Source of the DNA: Lutibacter sp. B2
GTDB taxonomy: Bacteria; Bacillota; Clostridia; Peptostreptococcales; Thermotaleaceae
Reading direction: 5' to 3'
Length of the DNA: 64,000 bases
Assembly: GCA_015686845.1 (NCBI GenBank)
Contig: JADPRS010000012.1
Location: 1-64,000 of the forward strand
The notes beneath the pieces were generated by a model, which searched no databases, was not told where the DNA came from, and saw only the letters and a program-made list of their open reading frames with translations. Shown piece by piece: positions 1 to 9,126 of this stretch (the stretch's first letter is position 1; each line of letters begins with the position of its first letter). The translations under genes were made by a program, and so were the position numbers.

Positions 1-200
1 GCTAAAGATGATGGTTTAGCTTGATTTTACCACCGCTTCAGCGGTTTAGTTCAACTCTTCATTTCACGAACCTAGTTCGCTTTTTCTCGATATATGATGG
101 GATTAGCGAACTTGGTTCGCGAATATTAACTTATGTAAGAACTCTTATTAACTAACATCATACAATATTATGGAATATTTTTCAATTTTAAACAAAAAAT
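1..200. other. Gene-free start of window with small dyads
   Basis: No coding region is visible. The stretch carries several short inverted repeats: GCTAAA/TTTAGC near base 1-20, CCGC/GCGG near 33-44, CGAAC-cta-GTTCG at 67-79 followed by CTTTTT, and GCGAAC-ttg-GTTCGC at 106-120. The last two are near-copies of each other. The 67-79 hairpin with its T tract could end a plus-strand transcript entering from the left. The rest has no assigned function. Confidence 0.4.
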
Positions 201-220
201 AAGAGCATTTCTCTTGCTCT
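194..220 (-). terminator. Second terminator behind rbsB
   Basis: On the minus strand AGAGCA (220-215) pairs with TGCTCT (207-202) around a seven-base loop, followed by TATTTTTT. It lies about 40 bases beyond the first rbs terminator, giving a tandem pair. Confidence 0.5.
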
Positions 221-252
221 CTAAGCACCACTTATGATCTTTTCATTGCCCA

Positions 253-287
253 ACAAAAAAACTGTGCATAATCACTTTATGCACAGT
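253..287 (-). terminator. Rho-independent terminator of the rbs operon
   Basis: An 11-bp perfect stem (ACTGTGCATAA at 261-271 with TTATGCACAGT at 277-287) is followed on the minus strand by seven T residues. It starts ten bases after the rbsB stop codon. Confidence 0.85.
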
Positions 288-296
288 CTCTACTTA

Positions 297-1193
297 TTAT
301 TCAGTTACTAACTTTAATTCTACAGGAATAGCGGTATCAACCTTTTCCCCTTTGATTGTCTTGTCTGCCATCTCAACACCTAAAGAACCAATAAGCGTTG
401 GTTGTTGTGCTACTGTTGCAAGCATTTTTCCGTCTTTAACTGCTTTTACAGCATCATCTGTTGCGTCAAAACCTACTACTTTAATATCTCTTCCTGAAGC
501 TTCAATAGCTTTTAATGCACCTAGAGCCATTTCATCATTGTGAGCAAATACAGCATTAATTTCTGGTTGTGCTTGTAGTATATTTTCCATTACATTTAAT
601 CCTTTTGTTCTGTCAAAATCAGCAACTTGTTTAGCTACTACTTTGATCTCAGAAGCTTTGATAGCATCATTAAATCCTTGACCTCTATCTCTTGCAGCAG
701 AAGTTCCTGCGATACCTTCTAATTCTACTACTTTTCCTGCATTATTTAATTCTTTAACGATATATTCCCCTGCCATTTTTCCTCCAGCAGCATTATCTGA
801 AGCAATGTGTGTTACTACATCTCCTGCATTTGCTCCTCTATCTAATGTGATCACTGGAATCTCTTTTTGATTTGCTGCTTTTACTGCATTTACTACTGAA
901 TCTGAATCTGTTGGGTTAATCATAATTACTTTAACATCTTGAGTAAGTAAATCTTCCACATTTGCTAATTCTTTTGCTGGGTCATTTTGTGAATCTAATA
1001 CTACTAATTCATACCCAAGTTCTTTTGCTTTTGCAACTGCACCATCTTTTAAAGTAACAAAGAATGGATTGTCTAATGTAGATATTACAAGACCAATTTT
1101 TTCAACACCGGTAGCTTCTTGTTTAGCACCACAACCTACCAATGAACCCATTACCAATATTACGATTAATAGTACTGACATAATTTTTTTCAT
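297..1193 (-). CDS. rbsB: Ribose ABC transporter, substrate-binding lipoprotein
   Basis: Periplasmic-binding-protein type 1 fold that captures ribose outside the cell and hands it to RbsC. The 298-residue protein begins with a lipoprotein signal peptide ending in LVGC, so Cys21 is the expected lipid anchor. The mature part has the sugar-binding pattern of RbsB/LacI periplasmic domains ([48 protein letters not shown]). It is the last gene of the ribose operon, with GAGGAGG upstream of its ATG and a strong terminator behind it. Family substrates include other pentoses, but rbsD, rbsK and rbsA next to it make ribose the likely ligand. Confidence 0.93.
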   Translation of the reverse strand: MKKIMSVLLIVILVMGSLVGCGAKQEATGVEKIGLVISTLDNPFFVTLKDGAVAKAKELGYELVVLDSQNDPAKELANVEDLLTQDVKVIMINPTDSDSVVNAVKAANQKEIPVITLDRGANAGDVVTHIASDNAAGGKMAGEYIVKELNNAGKVVELEGIAGTSAARDRGQGFNDAIKASEIKVVAKQVADFDRTKGLNVMENILQAQPEINAVFAHNDEMALGALKAIEASGRDIKVVGFDATDDAVKAVKDGKMLATVAQQPTLIGSLGVEMADKTIKGEKVDTAIPVELKLVTE

Positions 1194-1253
1194 TTTACTT
1201 CCTCCTCATATTCATTTATTTAAAAACTTTAAATAAAAGTTTTTAATACATTA

Positions 1254-2192
1254 TTATCGATCTTTTCGATCTAACAATACAGCGATTAATATTACGATCC
1301 CTTTTGCCATAAGTTGATAATACGAAGTAACATTCATTAGATTTAGTGCATTACTTAAAACCCCTATAATCAATGCACCAACAACAGTTCCAATTACACT
1401 TCCTACGCCTCCTGCTAGGCTTGTCCCTCCTAATACAACTGCTGCTATTGCATCTAATTCATATCCAGATCCTGCCGTAGGTTGTGCAGATGATAATCTA
1501 GCCGTAATGATAATTCCTGCTAAAGCTGCTAAAACACCACTTATTGCATAAATATACGTCTTTATTCTTTGTGTATTGATCCCTGATAATTTTGACGCTT
1601 CTTCATTTCCACCGATTGCATATGTGTATCTTCCTAATCTAGTATGCTTTAGTATATAATAAGCTGCTATAAATACTGCTACTAAAATATATATAGGAAT
1701 GGGTATTCCTAAGAAATATCCTGCTCCAATTTTATTAAATATTTCTGCATTTTTTTCATATCCTATACTGATAGGCTTTCCTTTTGTAAATACTAATGTA
1801 GCCCCTCTTAATAATGTCATAATCGCTAAAGTTGCTATAAATGGTTGAACTTTTCCTTTGTTAATAATAATTCCATTAACAGCACCTGCAAGAAGACCTG
1901 TGATCAACCCTATTAGGACTGCTAATACCACATTCATTCCACCTGCTATTAATGCTGCAACAACAGCACCTGTAATTGCAACGATAGATCCAACGGATAA
2001 ATCGATTCCTCCAGTTAAAATTACAAATGTCATACCCGCTGCTATTATTGCATTTATTGAAGTCTGCCTAAAAATATTTAGTACATTAGATAGTGTTAGA
2101 AATCGGTCATTTACAAATGCCATGATGACTGAAAAAACAATTAATCCAAGTACTGATTTATATTTCATTAAAAAATCCTTATTTACTTTCAT
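1254..2192 (-). CDS. rbsC: Ribose ABC transporter, permease
   Basis: Integral membrane subunit of the ribose importer, about 312 residues with eight to ten hydrophobic segments, as is usual for the RbsC/BPD_transp_2 family. The conserved loop GINTQRIKTYIYAISG and the motif AAVVLGGTSLAGG near the C-terminus are typical of sugar permeases of this family. The start codon follows AAGGAGG, and the gene lies only two bases from the end of rbsA, so the two are translated from one message. Confidence 0.93.
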   Translation of the reverse strand: MKVNKDFLMKYKSVLGLIVFSVIMAFVNDRFLTLSNVLNIFRQTSINAIIAAGMTFVILTGGIDLSVGSIVAITGAVVAALIAGGMNVVLAVLIGLITGLLAGAVNGIIINKGKVQPFIATLAIMTLLRGATLVFTKGKPISIGYEKNAEIFNKIGAGYFLGIPIPIYILVAVFIAAYYILKHTRLGRYTYAIGGNEEASKLSGINTQRIKTYIYAISGVLAALAGIIITARLSSAQPTAGSGYELDAIAAVVLGGTSLAGGVGSVIGTVVGALIIGVLSNALNLMNVTSYYQLMAKGIVILIAVLLDRKDR

Positions 2193-2194
2193 GC

Positions 2195-3691
2195 TTATTT
2201 TTCCTCCTTAATCCCAACAGCATAACTCATGATAGTTTCTTGCGTTGCTTCATTTTCAGGTAATTCTCCAGAAATTCTGCCTTCATGCATTACTAATATT
2301 CTGTCACTCATACCTAATATTTCTGTTATTTCAGAAGAGATCATTATAATACTTAATCCTTCTTTTTTCAGGTTATTAATAAGATCATATATCTCTTTTT
2401 TTGCGCCTACATCGATCCCACGAGTTGGTTCATCTAGAATTAAGATCTTTGGCTTACACATTAAACTTTTAGAAATACAAACCTTTTGTTGATTTCCACC
2501 ACTTAAATTTTTAATCAATTGATTTTTGCTAGGTGTTTTTATATTGATGCTTTTAATATAATAATCTACAACCTTTTCTTCTTCTATACTATCTATTTTA
2601 GAAAATTGATTTGTAAATTCTTTTAGTGAAGATAAGCTCATATTTTCTTTTACACTTAACCCTAAAACCAATCCATCCTTTTTTCGATCTTCTGATACAT
2701 AGTTAATACCCTTTTTTATGGCTTCTTGTGTGCTTGAAATATTTACTCTTTCACCCTCTATTAAAATTTCTCCAGACTCTTTTTTTATTGCGCCACATAT
2801 GGTCTTTGCAAGTTCCGTTCTTCCTGAACCCATAAGCCCTGCTATTCCAAGAATTTCTCCTTGCTGAAGTTTAAAACTAACATTTTTTACAAATTTGTTC
2901 GTTAACCCATTTACTTCTAATGCTACATTTCCTTTTTTAACCTTTACCGTTGGAAATTGTTCGCTTATTTTTCGTCCTACCATCTTTTCAATTATTTCAT
3001 TTTGATCTAAATCTTTCACTTCTTTTTCTTCTATAAATTGCCCATCTCTTAATATAGTCGCCCGATCACATATTTGAAAAATTTCTTCTAATCTATGGGA
3101 AATATAAACAATACTCTTTCCCTGAGACCTCAAAGACCTTATTACCTTAAATAAACTTTCTGTTTCTTTATCCGTTAGTGCATCTGTTGGCTCATCCATA
3201 ATTATGATTTGAGCATCTAACGAAAGGGTCTTAGCAATCTCAACCATTTGTCTTTGTCCGATACTTAAGTTTATTACTAATTCTTTAGAACTAATTTTCA
3301 TATTCAGTAAATCTAATAGTTGATCCGCTTCTGAATATAGCTTATTCCAATCTATTTTTTTGAAAGTATTAATGGGTTCTCTTCCTAAGAAAATATTCTC
3401 TGCAATCGTTAAATTAGGAATTAGATTTAATTCTTGATGAATGATTCCGATTTTAGCCTTTTGAGAATCATTTATGCTATTAAACTTTACTAATTTTCCA
3501 TTCAAATAAATTTCTCCAGCCGTTTTTTGATAAACCCCTGTTAATATTTTCATCAAAGTAGATTTACCTGCTCCATTTTCACCAAGTAGAGCCATTACTT
3601 CTCCATGATAAATAGTAAGATTAACACCAGATAAAGCCTTTACACCTGGAAACTCTTTAGAGATATTTTTCATTTCTAATATCTTTTTCAT
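2195..3691 (-). CDS. rbsA: Ribose ABC transporter, double ATPase subunit
   Basis: Energises ribose import in the cytoplasm. It has two fused nucleotide-binding domains. The first has an intact Walker A (GENGAGKST, residues 37-45), signature LSIGQRQ and Walker B IIIMDEPT. The second has the degenerate P-loop GLMGSGRTE normal for RbsA/MglA, then LSGGNQQK and ILILDEPTRGID. I place the start at 3691 because AGGGGTGA stands just before that ATG; an in-frame ATG seven codons upstream lacks such a site and would overlap rbsD. The ribosome site overlaps the rbsD stop codon, implying coupled translation. Length 498 aa fits the family. Confidence 0.93.
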   Translation of the reverse strand: MKKILEMKNISKEFPGVKALSGVNLTIYHGEVMALLGENGAGKSTLMKILTGVYQKTAGEIYLNGKLVKFNSINDSQKAKIGIIHQELNLIPNLTIAENIFLGREPINTFKKIDWNKLYSEADQLLDLLNMKISSKELVINLSIGQRQMVEIAKTLSLDAQIIIMDEPTDALTDKETESLFKVIRSLRSQGKSIVYISHRLEEIFQICDRATILRDGQFIEEKEVKDLDQNEIIEKMVGRKISEQFPTVKVKKGNVALEVNGLTNKFVKNVSFKLQQGEILGIAGLMGSGRTELAKTICGAIKKESGEILIEGERVNISSTQEAIKKGINYVSEDRKKDGLVLGLSVKENMSLSSLKEFTNQFSKIDSIEEEKVVDYYIKSINIKTPSKNQLIKNLSGGNQQKVCISKSLMCKPKILILDEPTRGIDVGAKKEIYDLINNLKKEGLSIIMISSEITEILGMSDRILVMHEGRISGELPENEATQETIMSYAVGIKEEK

Positions 3692-3701
3692 CTTTTCACC
3701 C

Positions 3702-4121
3702 CTAAAATACAACGCCTGATTTTAAAATAATATTTGCATAAGGTGTACATTCTCCGGTTCTAATTACAGCTTTGGATTCTTTCGTCATTTCTTTAAATTC
3801 TTCATGTGAAATGGTATGAACCGTTATTTTTTTACCTTTATCCTTTTCTAATTCGTTCATTCTTTTCATTATGTCCTCGTATAGATCTTTACTTACCTCT
3901 GTCATTTCTTTTGCAATTATAATTTCCTCTACCTCAAGTTCTTCTAAAACTGTATCTAATGTATCTAAAAAGCTTGGTATTCCTTTTTTCAGTGCTAAAT
4001 CAATTCTCTTCGTTTCACTAGGTATAGGCAACCCACTATCCCCTATAGTTAAATGATCTGTATGTCCCATTTTAGAAATCACATAAGAAATCTCTGAATT
4101 TAATAAAGTTCCTTTTTTCAT
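3702..4121 (-). CDS. rbsD: D-ribose pyranase
   Basis: Interconverts the pyranose and furanose forms of ribose so that RbsK receives its substrate. The 139-residue product matches the family length and carries the N-terminal pattern [15 protein letters not shown], the [17 protein letters not shown] segment with the catalytic His, and the C-terminal [13 protein letters not shown]. The start is the ATG at 4121 with GAGGTG six bases upstream; a GTG nine bases earlier is part of that ribosome site. It begins right after the rbsK stop, so translation is probably coupled. Confidence 0.93.
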   Translation of the reverse strand: MKKGTLLNSEISYVISKMGHTDHLTIGDSGLPIPSETKRIDLALKKGIPSFLDTLDTVLEELEVEEIIIAKEMTEVSKDLYEDIMKRMNELEKDKGKKITVHTISHEEFKEMTKESKAVIRTGECTPYANIILKSGVVF

Positions 4122-4122
4122 A

Positions 4123-5037
4123 TTATTCACCTCTGAAATTATTTACTTCTTCTCTACTTGGTAATGAACTTTGTGCTCCTTTTTTGGTAACGGTCAAAGC
4201 ACCAACCTTTGATGCAAATACGATAGCATCATCTAATTTCATATCCTCACTCTTTCCAACTGCAATTGCAGCTGTAAAACTATCTCCTGCTGCTGTTGTA
4301 TCTATAGCTTTTACTTTAAAAGTAGGAAAATGCTTTATTCTATCTTTGTTTATATACAAAGAACCAGCTTCTCCTAAAGTAACAAGTACTTCTTTTAATC
4401 CTTTATCTATTAATACTTTTGCTGCTATTTTTGCTTCCTCTATAGTTGAAACCTTACATCCACTAATGGTTTCTAATTCCGTTTCATTGGGTGTTAATAA
4501 ATCTATATGCTTAATCAGTTCATCCGAAAGATGTTTTGCTGGTGCTGGGTTTAAAATAGTATATTTACCACGTTTTTTTGAATTAACAATAAAATGTTCT
4601 ACTACTTCTAATGGCACTTCTAATTGTGAAACGGCAATTTTACAATCATCTATTAATTTTTCATTTTCATCAATTAATCTTTGATCTACTGAATAATTTG
4701 CTCCAGGAATAACCACGATTGAATTATCTGCTCTTTCATCTACCATAATCATTGCGATACCCGTAGATACACCATCAACACTTTTCACACTAGAAACATC
4801 TGCACCATCATTTTTAAGAGATGCTTTTAGTACTTTTCCAAAATCATCCTCTCCCACACATCCAATCATGCTAACAGATGCACCTAACCTTGCCATTGCA
4901 CAAACTTGATTGCCACCTTTTCCACCTGGAATCTGACTAAATTGATCTCCTACTATGGTTTCTCCGATTCTAGGCATTTTTTTTACATTTGCTACTAAAT
5001 CCATATTCAAACTACCCAAAACTAATATTTCACTCAT
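4123..5037 (-). CDS. rbsK: Ribokinase
   Basis: PfkB-family kinase that phosphorylates ribose to ribose 5-phosphate. Seen in the sequence are the N-terminal [15 protein letters not shown], the [16 protein letters not shown] substrate-binding segment, [12 protein letters not shown], and the C-terminal [15 protein letters not shown], whose Asp is the expected catalytic base. I start at 5037, where the protein aligns with typical ribokinases. A longer frame opens at 5070 and would add eleven charged residues; it has a weaker ribosome site, so the upstream start is possible but less likely. First structural gene after the regulator. Confidence 0.9.
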   Translation of the reverse strand: MSEILVLGSLNMDLVANVKKMPRIGETIVGDQFSQIPGGKGGNQVCAMARLGASVSMIGCVGEDDFGKVLKASLKNDGADVSSVKSVDGVSTGIAMIMVDERADNSIVVIPGANYSVDQRLIDENEKLIDDCKIAVSQLEVPLEVVEHFIVNSKKRGKYTILNPAPAKHLSDELIKHIDLLTPNETELETISGCKVSTIEEAKIAAKVLIDKGLKEVLVTLGEAGSLYINKDRIKHFPTFKVKAIDTTAAGDSFTAAIAVGKSEDMKLDDAIVFASKVGALTVTKKGAQSSLPSREEVNNFRGE

Positions 5038-5194
5038 CCTATCAGGCTCCCTCTTTTTCAATTTTTTCATCTTTTCAACCTAGAATATTACTATATTATT
5101 TCCCTAATACCATCTTTTCTACTCTATATTTATACATTTCCCACTTAATTCAAAATTTTATTTTTTTTATCACTTTCCGGGTTTTTCAACCAGG

Positions 5195-5204
5195 TAAACG
5201 TTTA
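5195..5204. promoter_or_regulatory. LacI-type operator before rbsK
   Basis: A perfect ten-base palindrome TAAACGTTTA with the central CG typical of LacI/RbsR/CcpA sites lies between the rbsR stop and rbsK. The wider sequence also resembles a catabolite-responsive element but matches it incompletely. It probably lets RbsR, and perhaps CcpA, control rbsKDACB separately from rbsR. No clear -35/-10 pair could be placed beside it. Confidence 0.6.
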
Positions 5205-5222
5205 ACTAACCATCAAAAAAAA

Positions 5223-6224
5223 TTACAAACTATCTCTAATAATTAATTCTGTATCTAATGTAATATCCTTATTATTCGTTGTATTTTTGTTAATAACATC
5301 TATTAAAACCTCTGCTGACTTATATCCCATCATATAGTTAGGTTGTTTTATTGTACTTAGTGTAGGATCAATGATTTCTCCAATATAGATTCCATCAAAG
5401 CCTAATATGCCAACATCTTTTGGTATGGATTTTTTTACACTTTTTAATTCCTTTATGGCACCTATGGCGATCAAATCATTTGCACAAAATATAGCATCAA
5501 ATTCTACGTTCTTTTCTAAAAGCTTTTTTACGCCTTCTTTTCCCCATTCAAGAGAATATTTTCCTTCTACTACGCATTCAAACTGTATATTATGATCTTT
5601 TAAAGCTTGTTTATATGCTTCTACACGGTCATATGATGTATTTTTACTTTCAGGACCACTGAGCATTACAATTTTTTTATATCCTTTATGAATCATATAT
5701 GAAACTCCATTGTATGCACCTTTAAAATTATCAACCAATACTCTACCCTTTACCATATCTATATTTATATCTCGATCTACTAACACGATTGGTATATCAA
5801 TTCTTTTATAAAAATCTATATTTTCATTTTCCTTTTCTGCGGCAGTCATAATAATTCCATCTACCATTTTTTCCATAAGCATAGAAATATATTTTTCTTC
5901 TTTTTCTACAGAATTATCTGTATTACATACAATAACACTATACCCTTCTGAATTCGCATGATCTTCTACCCCTCGTGCAATTTCTGGAAAAAATGGATTT
6001 GAAATATCTGGTATTACCAAACCGATGGTTTTTGTCTTCTTCGTAACCAAACTACTTGCCATTCTATTAGGAATATAATTATATTTCTCTATAATATTTA
6101 ATACTTTTTCTCTCGTTTCTTTGCTAATATTTGTGTCTTTATTATTTATTATTTTCGAAACCGTTGCAGTAGAAACTTGTGCATATAAAGCTATGTCTTT
6201 TATTGTCACTTTGTTTTTAGACAC
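5223..6224 (-). CDS. rbsR: LacI-family repressor of the ribose operon
   Basis: The N-terminal helix-turn-helix (TIKDIALYAQVSTATVSKIIN, residues 7-27, described here in part) is classic LacI, followed by the hinge YNYIPNRMASSLVTKKT and a periplasmic-binding-protein-like effector domain (IGLVIPDISNPFFPEI, IVLVDRDI, GILGFDGI). At 333 residues it has the normal length. The start is GTG with a weak ribosome site, which would keep expression low. Gene order and the operators at 5195 and near 6293 point to ribose as inducer and to autoregulation. Confidence 0.88.
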   Translation of the reverse strand: MSKNKVTIKDIALYAQVSTATVSKIINNKDTNISKETREKVLNIIEKYNYIPNRMASSLVTKKTKTIGLVIPDISNPFFPEIARGVEDHANSEGYSVIVCNTDNSVEKEEKYISMLMEKMVDGIIMTAAEKENENIDFYKRIDIPIVLVDRDINIDMVKGRVLVDNFKGAYNGVSYMIHKGYKKIVMLSGPESKNTSYDRVEAYKQALKDHNIQFECVVEGKYSLEWGKEGVKKLLEKNVEFDAIFCANDLIAIGAIKELKSVKKSIPKDVGILGFDGIYIGEIIDPTLSTIKQPNYMMGYKSAEVLIDVINKNTTNNKDITLDTELIIRDSL

Positions 6225-6264
6225 GCAACCAACTCTTTTCTTAATTCCTCATAAATTTATTTAT

Positions 6265-6302
6265 ATAATACCATTATTCTGTTTTTTTATCAATAACGTT
6301 TT
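6265..6302 (-). promoter_or_regulatory. rbsR promoter with operator half-site
   Basis: On the minus strand TTGATA (6293-6288), a 17-base spacer and TATTAT (6270-6265) form a good vegetative promoter. ATAACGTTTT at 6293-6302 just upstream of the -35 shares the CG-centred core of the 5195 operator, which suggests autoregulation. Confidence 0.65.
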
Positions 6303-6330
6303 CCTTTTTTTTATTAATGACATATAAAAA

Positions 6331-6370
6331 CATCGGATACAAGTATATATACCATACTTATTATCCGATG
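6331..6370. terminator. Terminator between rbsR and the beta-CASP nuclease gene
   Basis: CATCGGATA (6331-6339) pairs with TATCCGATG (6362-6370), and an inner stem AAGTAT/ATACTT extends the hairpin. T-rich runs follow in both directions (TTTTCTTT on plus, TTTTTAT on minus). It ends the minus-strand nuclease transcript. Confidence 0.75.
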
Positions 6371-6394
6371 TTTTCTTTATATGCCTATAATTTC

Positions 6395-8026
6395 TTATTT
6401 GCTTATAATCATATTAATGTCCATTAATTTTTGATTTACTTCTAATAGCTTATTTTTTAATTGATCATAATCTTTTTGTAATATTTTTTCGTTGATAAGA
6501 ACATCTCTTTTACTAACCAAATTTTCAAATTCTTCCTTCACTTCTTGAAATTCTTTTTCAATATTTTCTTTTTTCTTTTTTGGTTCTAGGATTTCACCAG
6601 CATAGATTGTTAGCCCATCATCTTTCATTTCAACTTCATCCCCTAGTGCTGGTACAATGGTTTGAACATGCAACTTTTCTTCAATTAATTTTGCAAATGC
6701 TTCCGCTGATTCTTCTTCTCCATGTACAACAAAAATCTTCTTAGGCAATCTTTTAAATCCCTTTAACCAATCCATTAAATCCTTTTGATCTGCATGTCCT
6801 GAAAATCCTTCTATACTATATATTTCAGCATTAACAGCAATTTCTTCCCCAAGCAGTTTAACCTTTTTAATGCCTTCTTTTAATTGACGCCCTAATGTCC
6901 CTTGCGCTTGATATCCTACAAAGACAACACTATTTTCGTTCTTCCATAAATTATGTTTTAGATGATGACGAACTCTTCCAGCTGTACACATACCACTGGC
7001 AGAAATAATAACTTTTGGGAAAGATTCTTTATTTAATCTCATGGATTCTGATTGTCTTTTTACATAATACAGATTTGCAAACTTAAATGGATCATCCCCA
7101 CTTAAAATAAGTTTTTTTGATTCCTCATCAAAGCAATAAGAGTTATCTCTATAAACCTCGGTTGCAGATACGGCCATTGGGCTATCTATATAGATTGGAA
7201 CTTTCATAAAGTTTTCTAGTCCCTCTGTATGTTCATAGTATTCATTTAATTCATATATAAGTTCTTGTGTTCTGCTTACTGCAAAAGATGGTATTATTAC
7301 TGTTCCGCCACGTACAACAGTTTTATTAATGATATCTGTCAATTGTTTTCTTCTTTCTTCTTTCTTTTCATGTAATCTATTTCCATACGTTGATTCTATA
7401 ATTAGATAATCAGCTTCTTCAACCAATTCAGGATTTTTAAGAATAGGTTTGTTTTTCACACCTAAATCACCCGAAAATACAATTTTAACAGTTTTATTAT
7501 TTTCAGTAATCCATAATTCAATAATTGCAGAACCTAATATATGACCAGCATCTTTAAAACGTACAGTGATTTCTTCATTCAACTTTATTTTTTGATCATA
7601 CAAAACAGGATTAAAATAATTAAGACTAGCCTTGGCATCATCTGAATTATATAGTGGTTCAATTAAAGGAAGTCCTGATCTTTTTCGCCTCTCATTTTCC
7701 CATTTTGCATCCGATTCTTGGATATGTGCACTATCCACTAACATAATATCACATAGATCTTTGGTTGCTTTTGTAGTTATAACCTTTCCTTTAAATCCTT
7801 CTTTTACTAATTTAGGAATCCTACCACTATGATCAATATGTGCATGACTCAGTAACAGAAAATCTACTTGTGAAGGATTAAATTCAAAATTTTTAAAATT
7901 GAGTTTTTCTAATTCTTTACTCCCTTGAAACATACCACAATCTAATACTATTTTATATTTATTTGTTGTAATCAAGTAATTTGATCCAGTTACGACTTTA
8001 GCAGCTCCCAAAAATTGTATTTTCAT
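6395..8026 (-). CDS. Metallo-beta-lactamase/beta-CASP RNase-type protein
   Basis: Zinc-dependent nucleic-acid hydrolase family (CPSF/RNase J-like, RMMBL type). The metal motif SHAHIDHSGRIP is near residue 60, further metal ligands lie in GHILGSA and SGDLG, the beta-CASP insert carries IIESTYGNR, and the C-terminal part has ISASGMCTAGR, EGFSGHADQKDL and FVVHGEEES, the usual order. The last 60 residues form a charged coiled-coil tail. The start at 8026 follows AAAGGAG; an upstream ATG frame would add 20 residues without support. RNA processing is likely, the substrate unknown. Confidence 0.85.
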   Translation of the reverse strand: MKIQFLGAAKVVTGSNYLITTNKYKIVLDCGMFQGSKELEKLNFKNFEFNPSQVDFLLLSHAHIDHSGRIPKLVKEGFKGKVITTKATKDLCDIMLVDSAHIQESDAKWENERRKRSGLPLIEPLYNSDDAKASLNYFNPVLYDQKIKLNEEITVRFKDAGHILGSAIIELWITENNKTVKIVFSGDLGVKNKPILKNPELVEEADYLIIESTYGNRLHEKKEERRKQLTDIINKTVVRGGTVIIPSFAVSRTQELIYELNEYYEHTEGLENFMKVPIYIDSPMAVSATEVYRDNSYCFDEESKKLILSGDDPFKFANLYYVKRQSESMRLNKESFPKVIISASGMCTAGRVRHHLKHNLWKNENSVVFVGYQAQGTLGRQLKEGIKKVKLLGEEIAVNAEIYSIEGFSGHADQKDLMDWLKGFKRLPKKIFVVHGEEESAEAFAKLIEEKLHVQTIVPALGDEVEMKDDGLTIYAGEILEPKKKKENIEKEFQEVKEEFENLVSKRDVLINEKILQKDYDQLKNKLLEVNQKLMDINMIISK

Positions 8027-8107
8027 GTCAAGTTCTCCTTTAATAAGATATTTTCTCATATTATACCCCATAAAGAACAAGCTCACTCACAATTATATTA
8101 TTAATTC

Positions 8108-9052
8108 TTATTCATAATACTTTGATGCTTTTAACTGGTGGATCAGCTTTCTAATGTACTGACTTAAAGCTTCTTCTTTCTTAGATCCTTCATAGCTAAA
8201 AAATCCTTCCCCTGTCTTAATTCCTAATTTTCCTTCTTTCATTTTATGACGGAGTAGTTGATTTGCTTTTAATGAATGATCCATTTCTTTTAACAGATTA
8301 TCTCCCACAATACACCAAATATCAATTCCTCCAAAATCCGCTACTTCTAATTGTCCTGTAGTAGCATAACGAAAAGCAGGTCCAAATTTTAAAGCCTTAT
8401 CTATATCTTCAGGAGATGCAATTCCATTTTCCATCAACGAAAAAACTTCTCTCGCCACACCTTGTTGTATTCTATTTGCCACTAATCCTGGCACTTCTTT
8501 TAATACCTTTACCGTTTGCTTTCCAATGGATTGGTATAAGGTTTCTACTTCTTTATATGTTTCTTCTTCCATATTTCCAAAGAATGACAACTCTGCTATA
8601 GGCATTATATATGCAGGATTATACCAATGAGTTAGCATTACTCTCTTTTTTCTTTCTTCTGAAACATTCATCGTTATATCTGATAATTTGAGGCTTGAAG
8701 TATTACTTGATAATATTGCACTTTCTTTACAGTATTCATCAAGTAACTTGAAAATTTCTTGCTTTAACCCTAATGCTTCTGGTACTGATTCTATTATATA
8801 ATCTCTATCCTCTACTGTATCTTTCAAATCTGAAAATATGCTTATATGATCTAATGTTTTTTCTATATCTTCTTTCGCTATAACCCCTTCTTCATTAAAA
8901 ACCTTCAACTTTTCTTTGATAGCAGTTTTGAATCTATTCTGTTTGTCTTTATTTCTTACCATAACATTTACATCATACCCATGCATAGCAAAAGCCTGTA
9001 CAATTCCAGCACCCATCGTACCGGCACCTAGTACTGCGATTTTTTTTATCAT
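8108..9052 (-). CDS. 3-hydroxyacyl-CoA dehydrogenase family protein
   Basis: NAD-dependent oxidoreductase with the N-terminal Rossmann motif VLGAGTMGAGI (residues 6-16) and the C-terminal 3HCDH domain (VPGLVANRIQQ, ADFGGIDIW, KTGEGFFSYEG). The catalytic segment reads LTHWYNPAYIMPIAEL rather than the HFFNPAPVMKLVE of butyrate-type enzymes. That form is commoner in lambda-crystallin and carnitine dehydrogenase-like members, so the substrate is uncertain. The start at 9052 has AGAGGG upstream. It stands alone, far from the phaC operon, and no thiolase or crotonase neighbours it. Confidence 0.8.
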   Translation of the reverse strand: MIKKIAVLGAGTMGAGIVQAFAMHGYDVNVMVRNKDKQNRFKTAIKEKLKVFNEEGVIAKEDIEKTLDHISIFSDLKDTVEDRDYIIESVPEALGLKQEIFKLLDEYCKESAILSSNTSSLKLSDITMNVSEERKKRVMLTHWYNPAYIMPIAELSFFGNMEEETYKEVETLYQSIGKQTVKVLKEVPGLVANRIQQGVAREVFSLMENGIASPEDIDKALKFGPAFRYATTGQLEVADFGGIDIWCIVGDNLLKEMDHSLKANQLLRHKMKEGKLGIKTGEGFFSYEGSKKEEALSQYIRKLIHQLKASKYYE

Positions 9053-9126
9053 CCTTATCCCTCTTTCTCTAAAATAGTCCATATATACCCATTATATATT
9101 CTTTTGTTATTTGATCTTTGGGATTA

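Noticed and set aside
4184-4684. Plus-strand open frame of 166 codons opposite rbsK
   Set aside because: It mirrors ribokinase coding sequence and has no translation signal.
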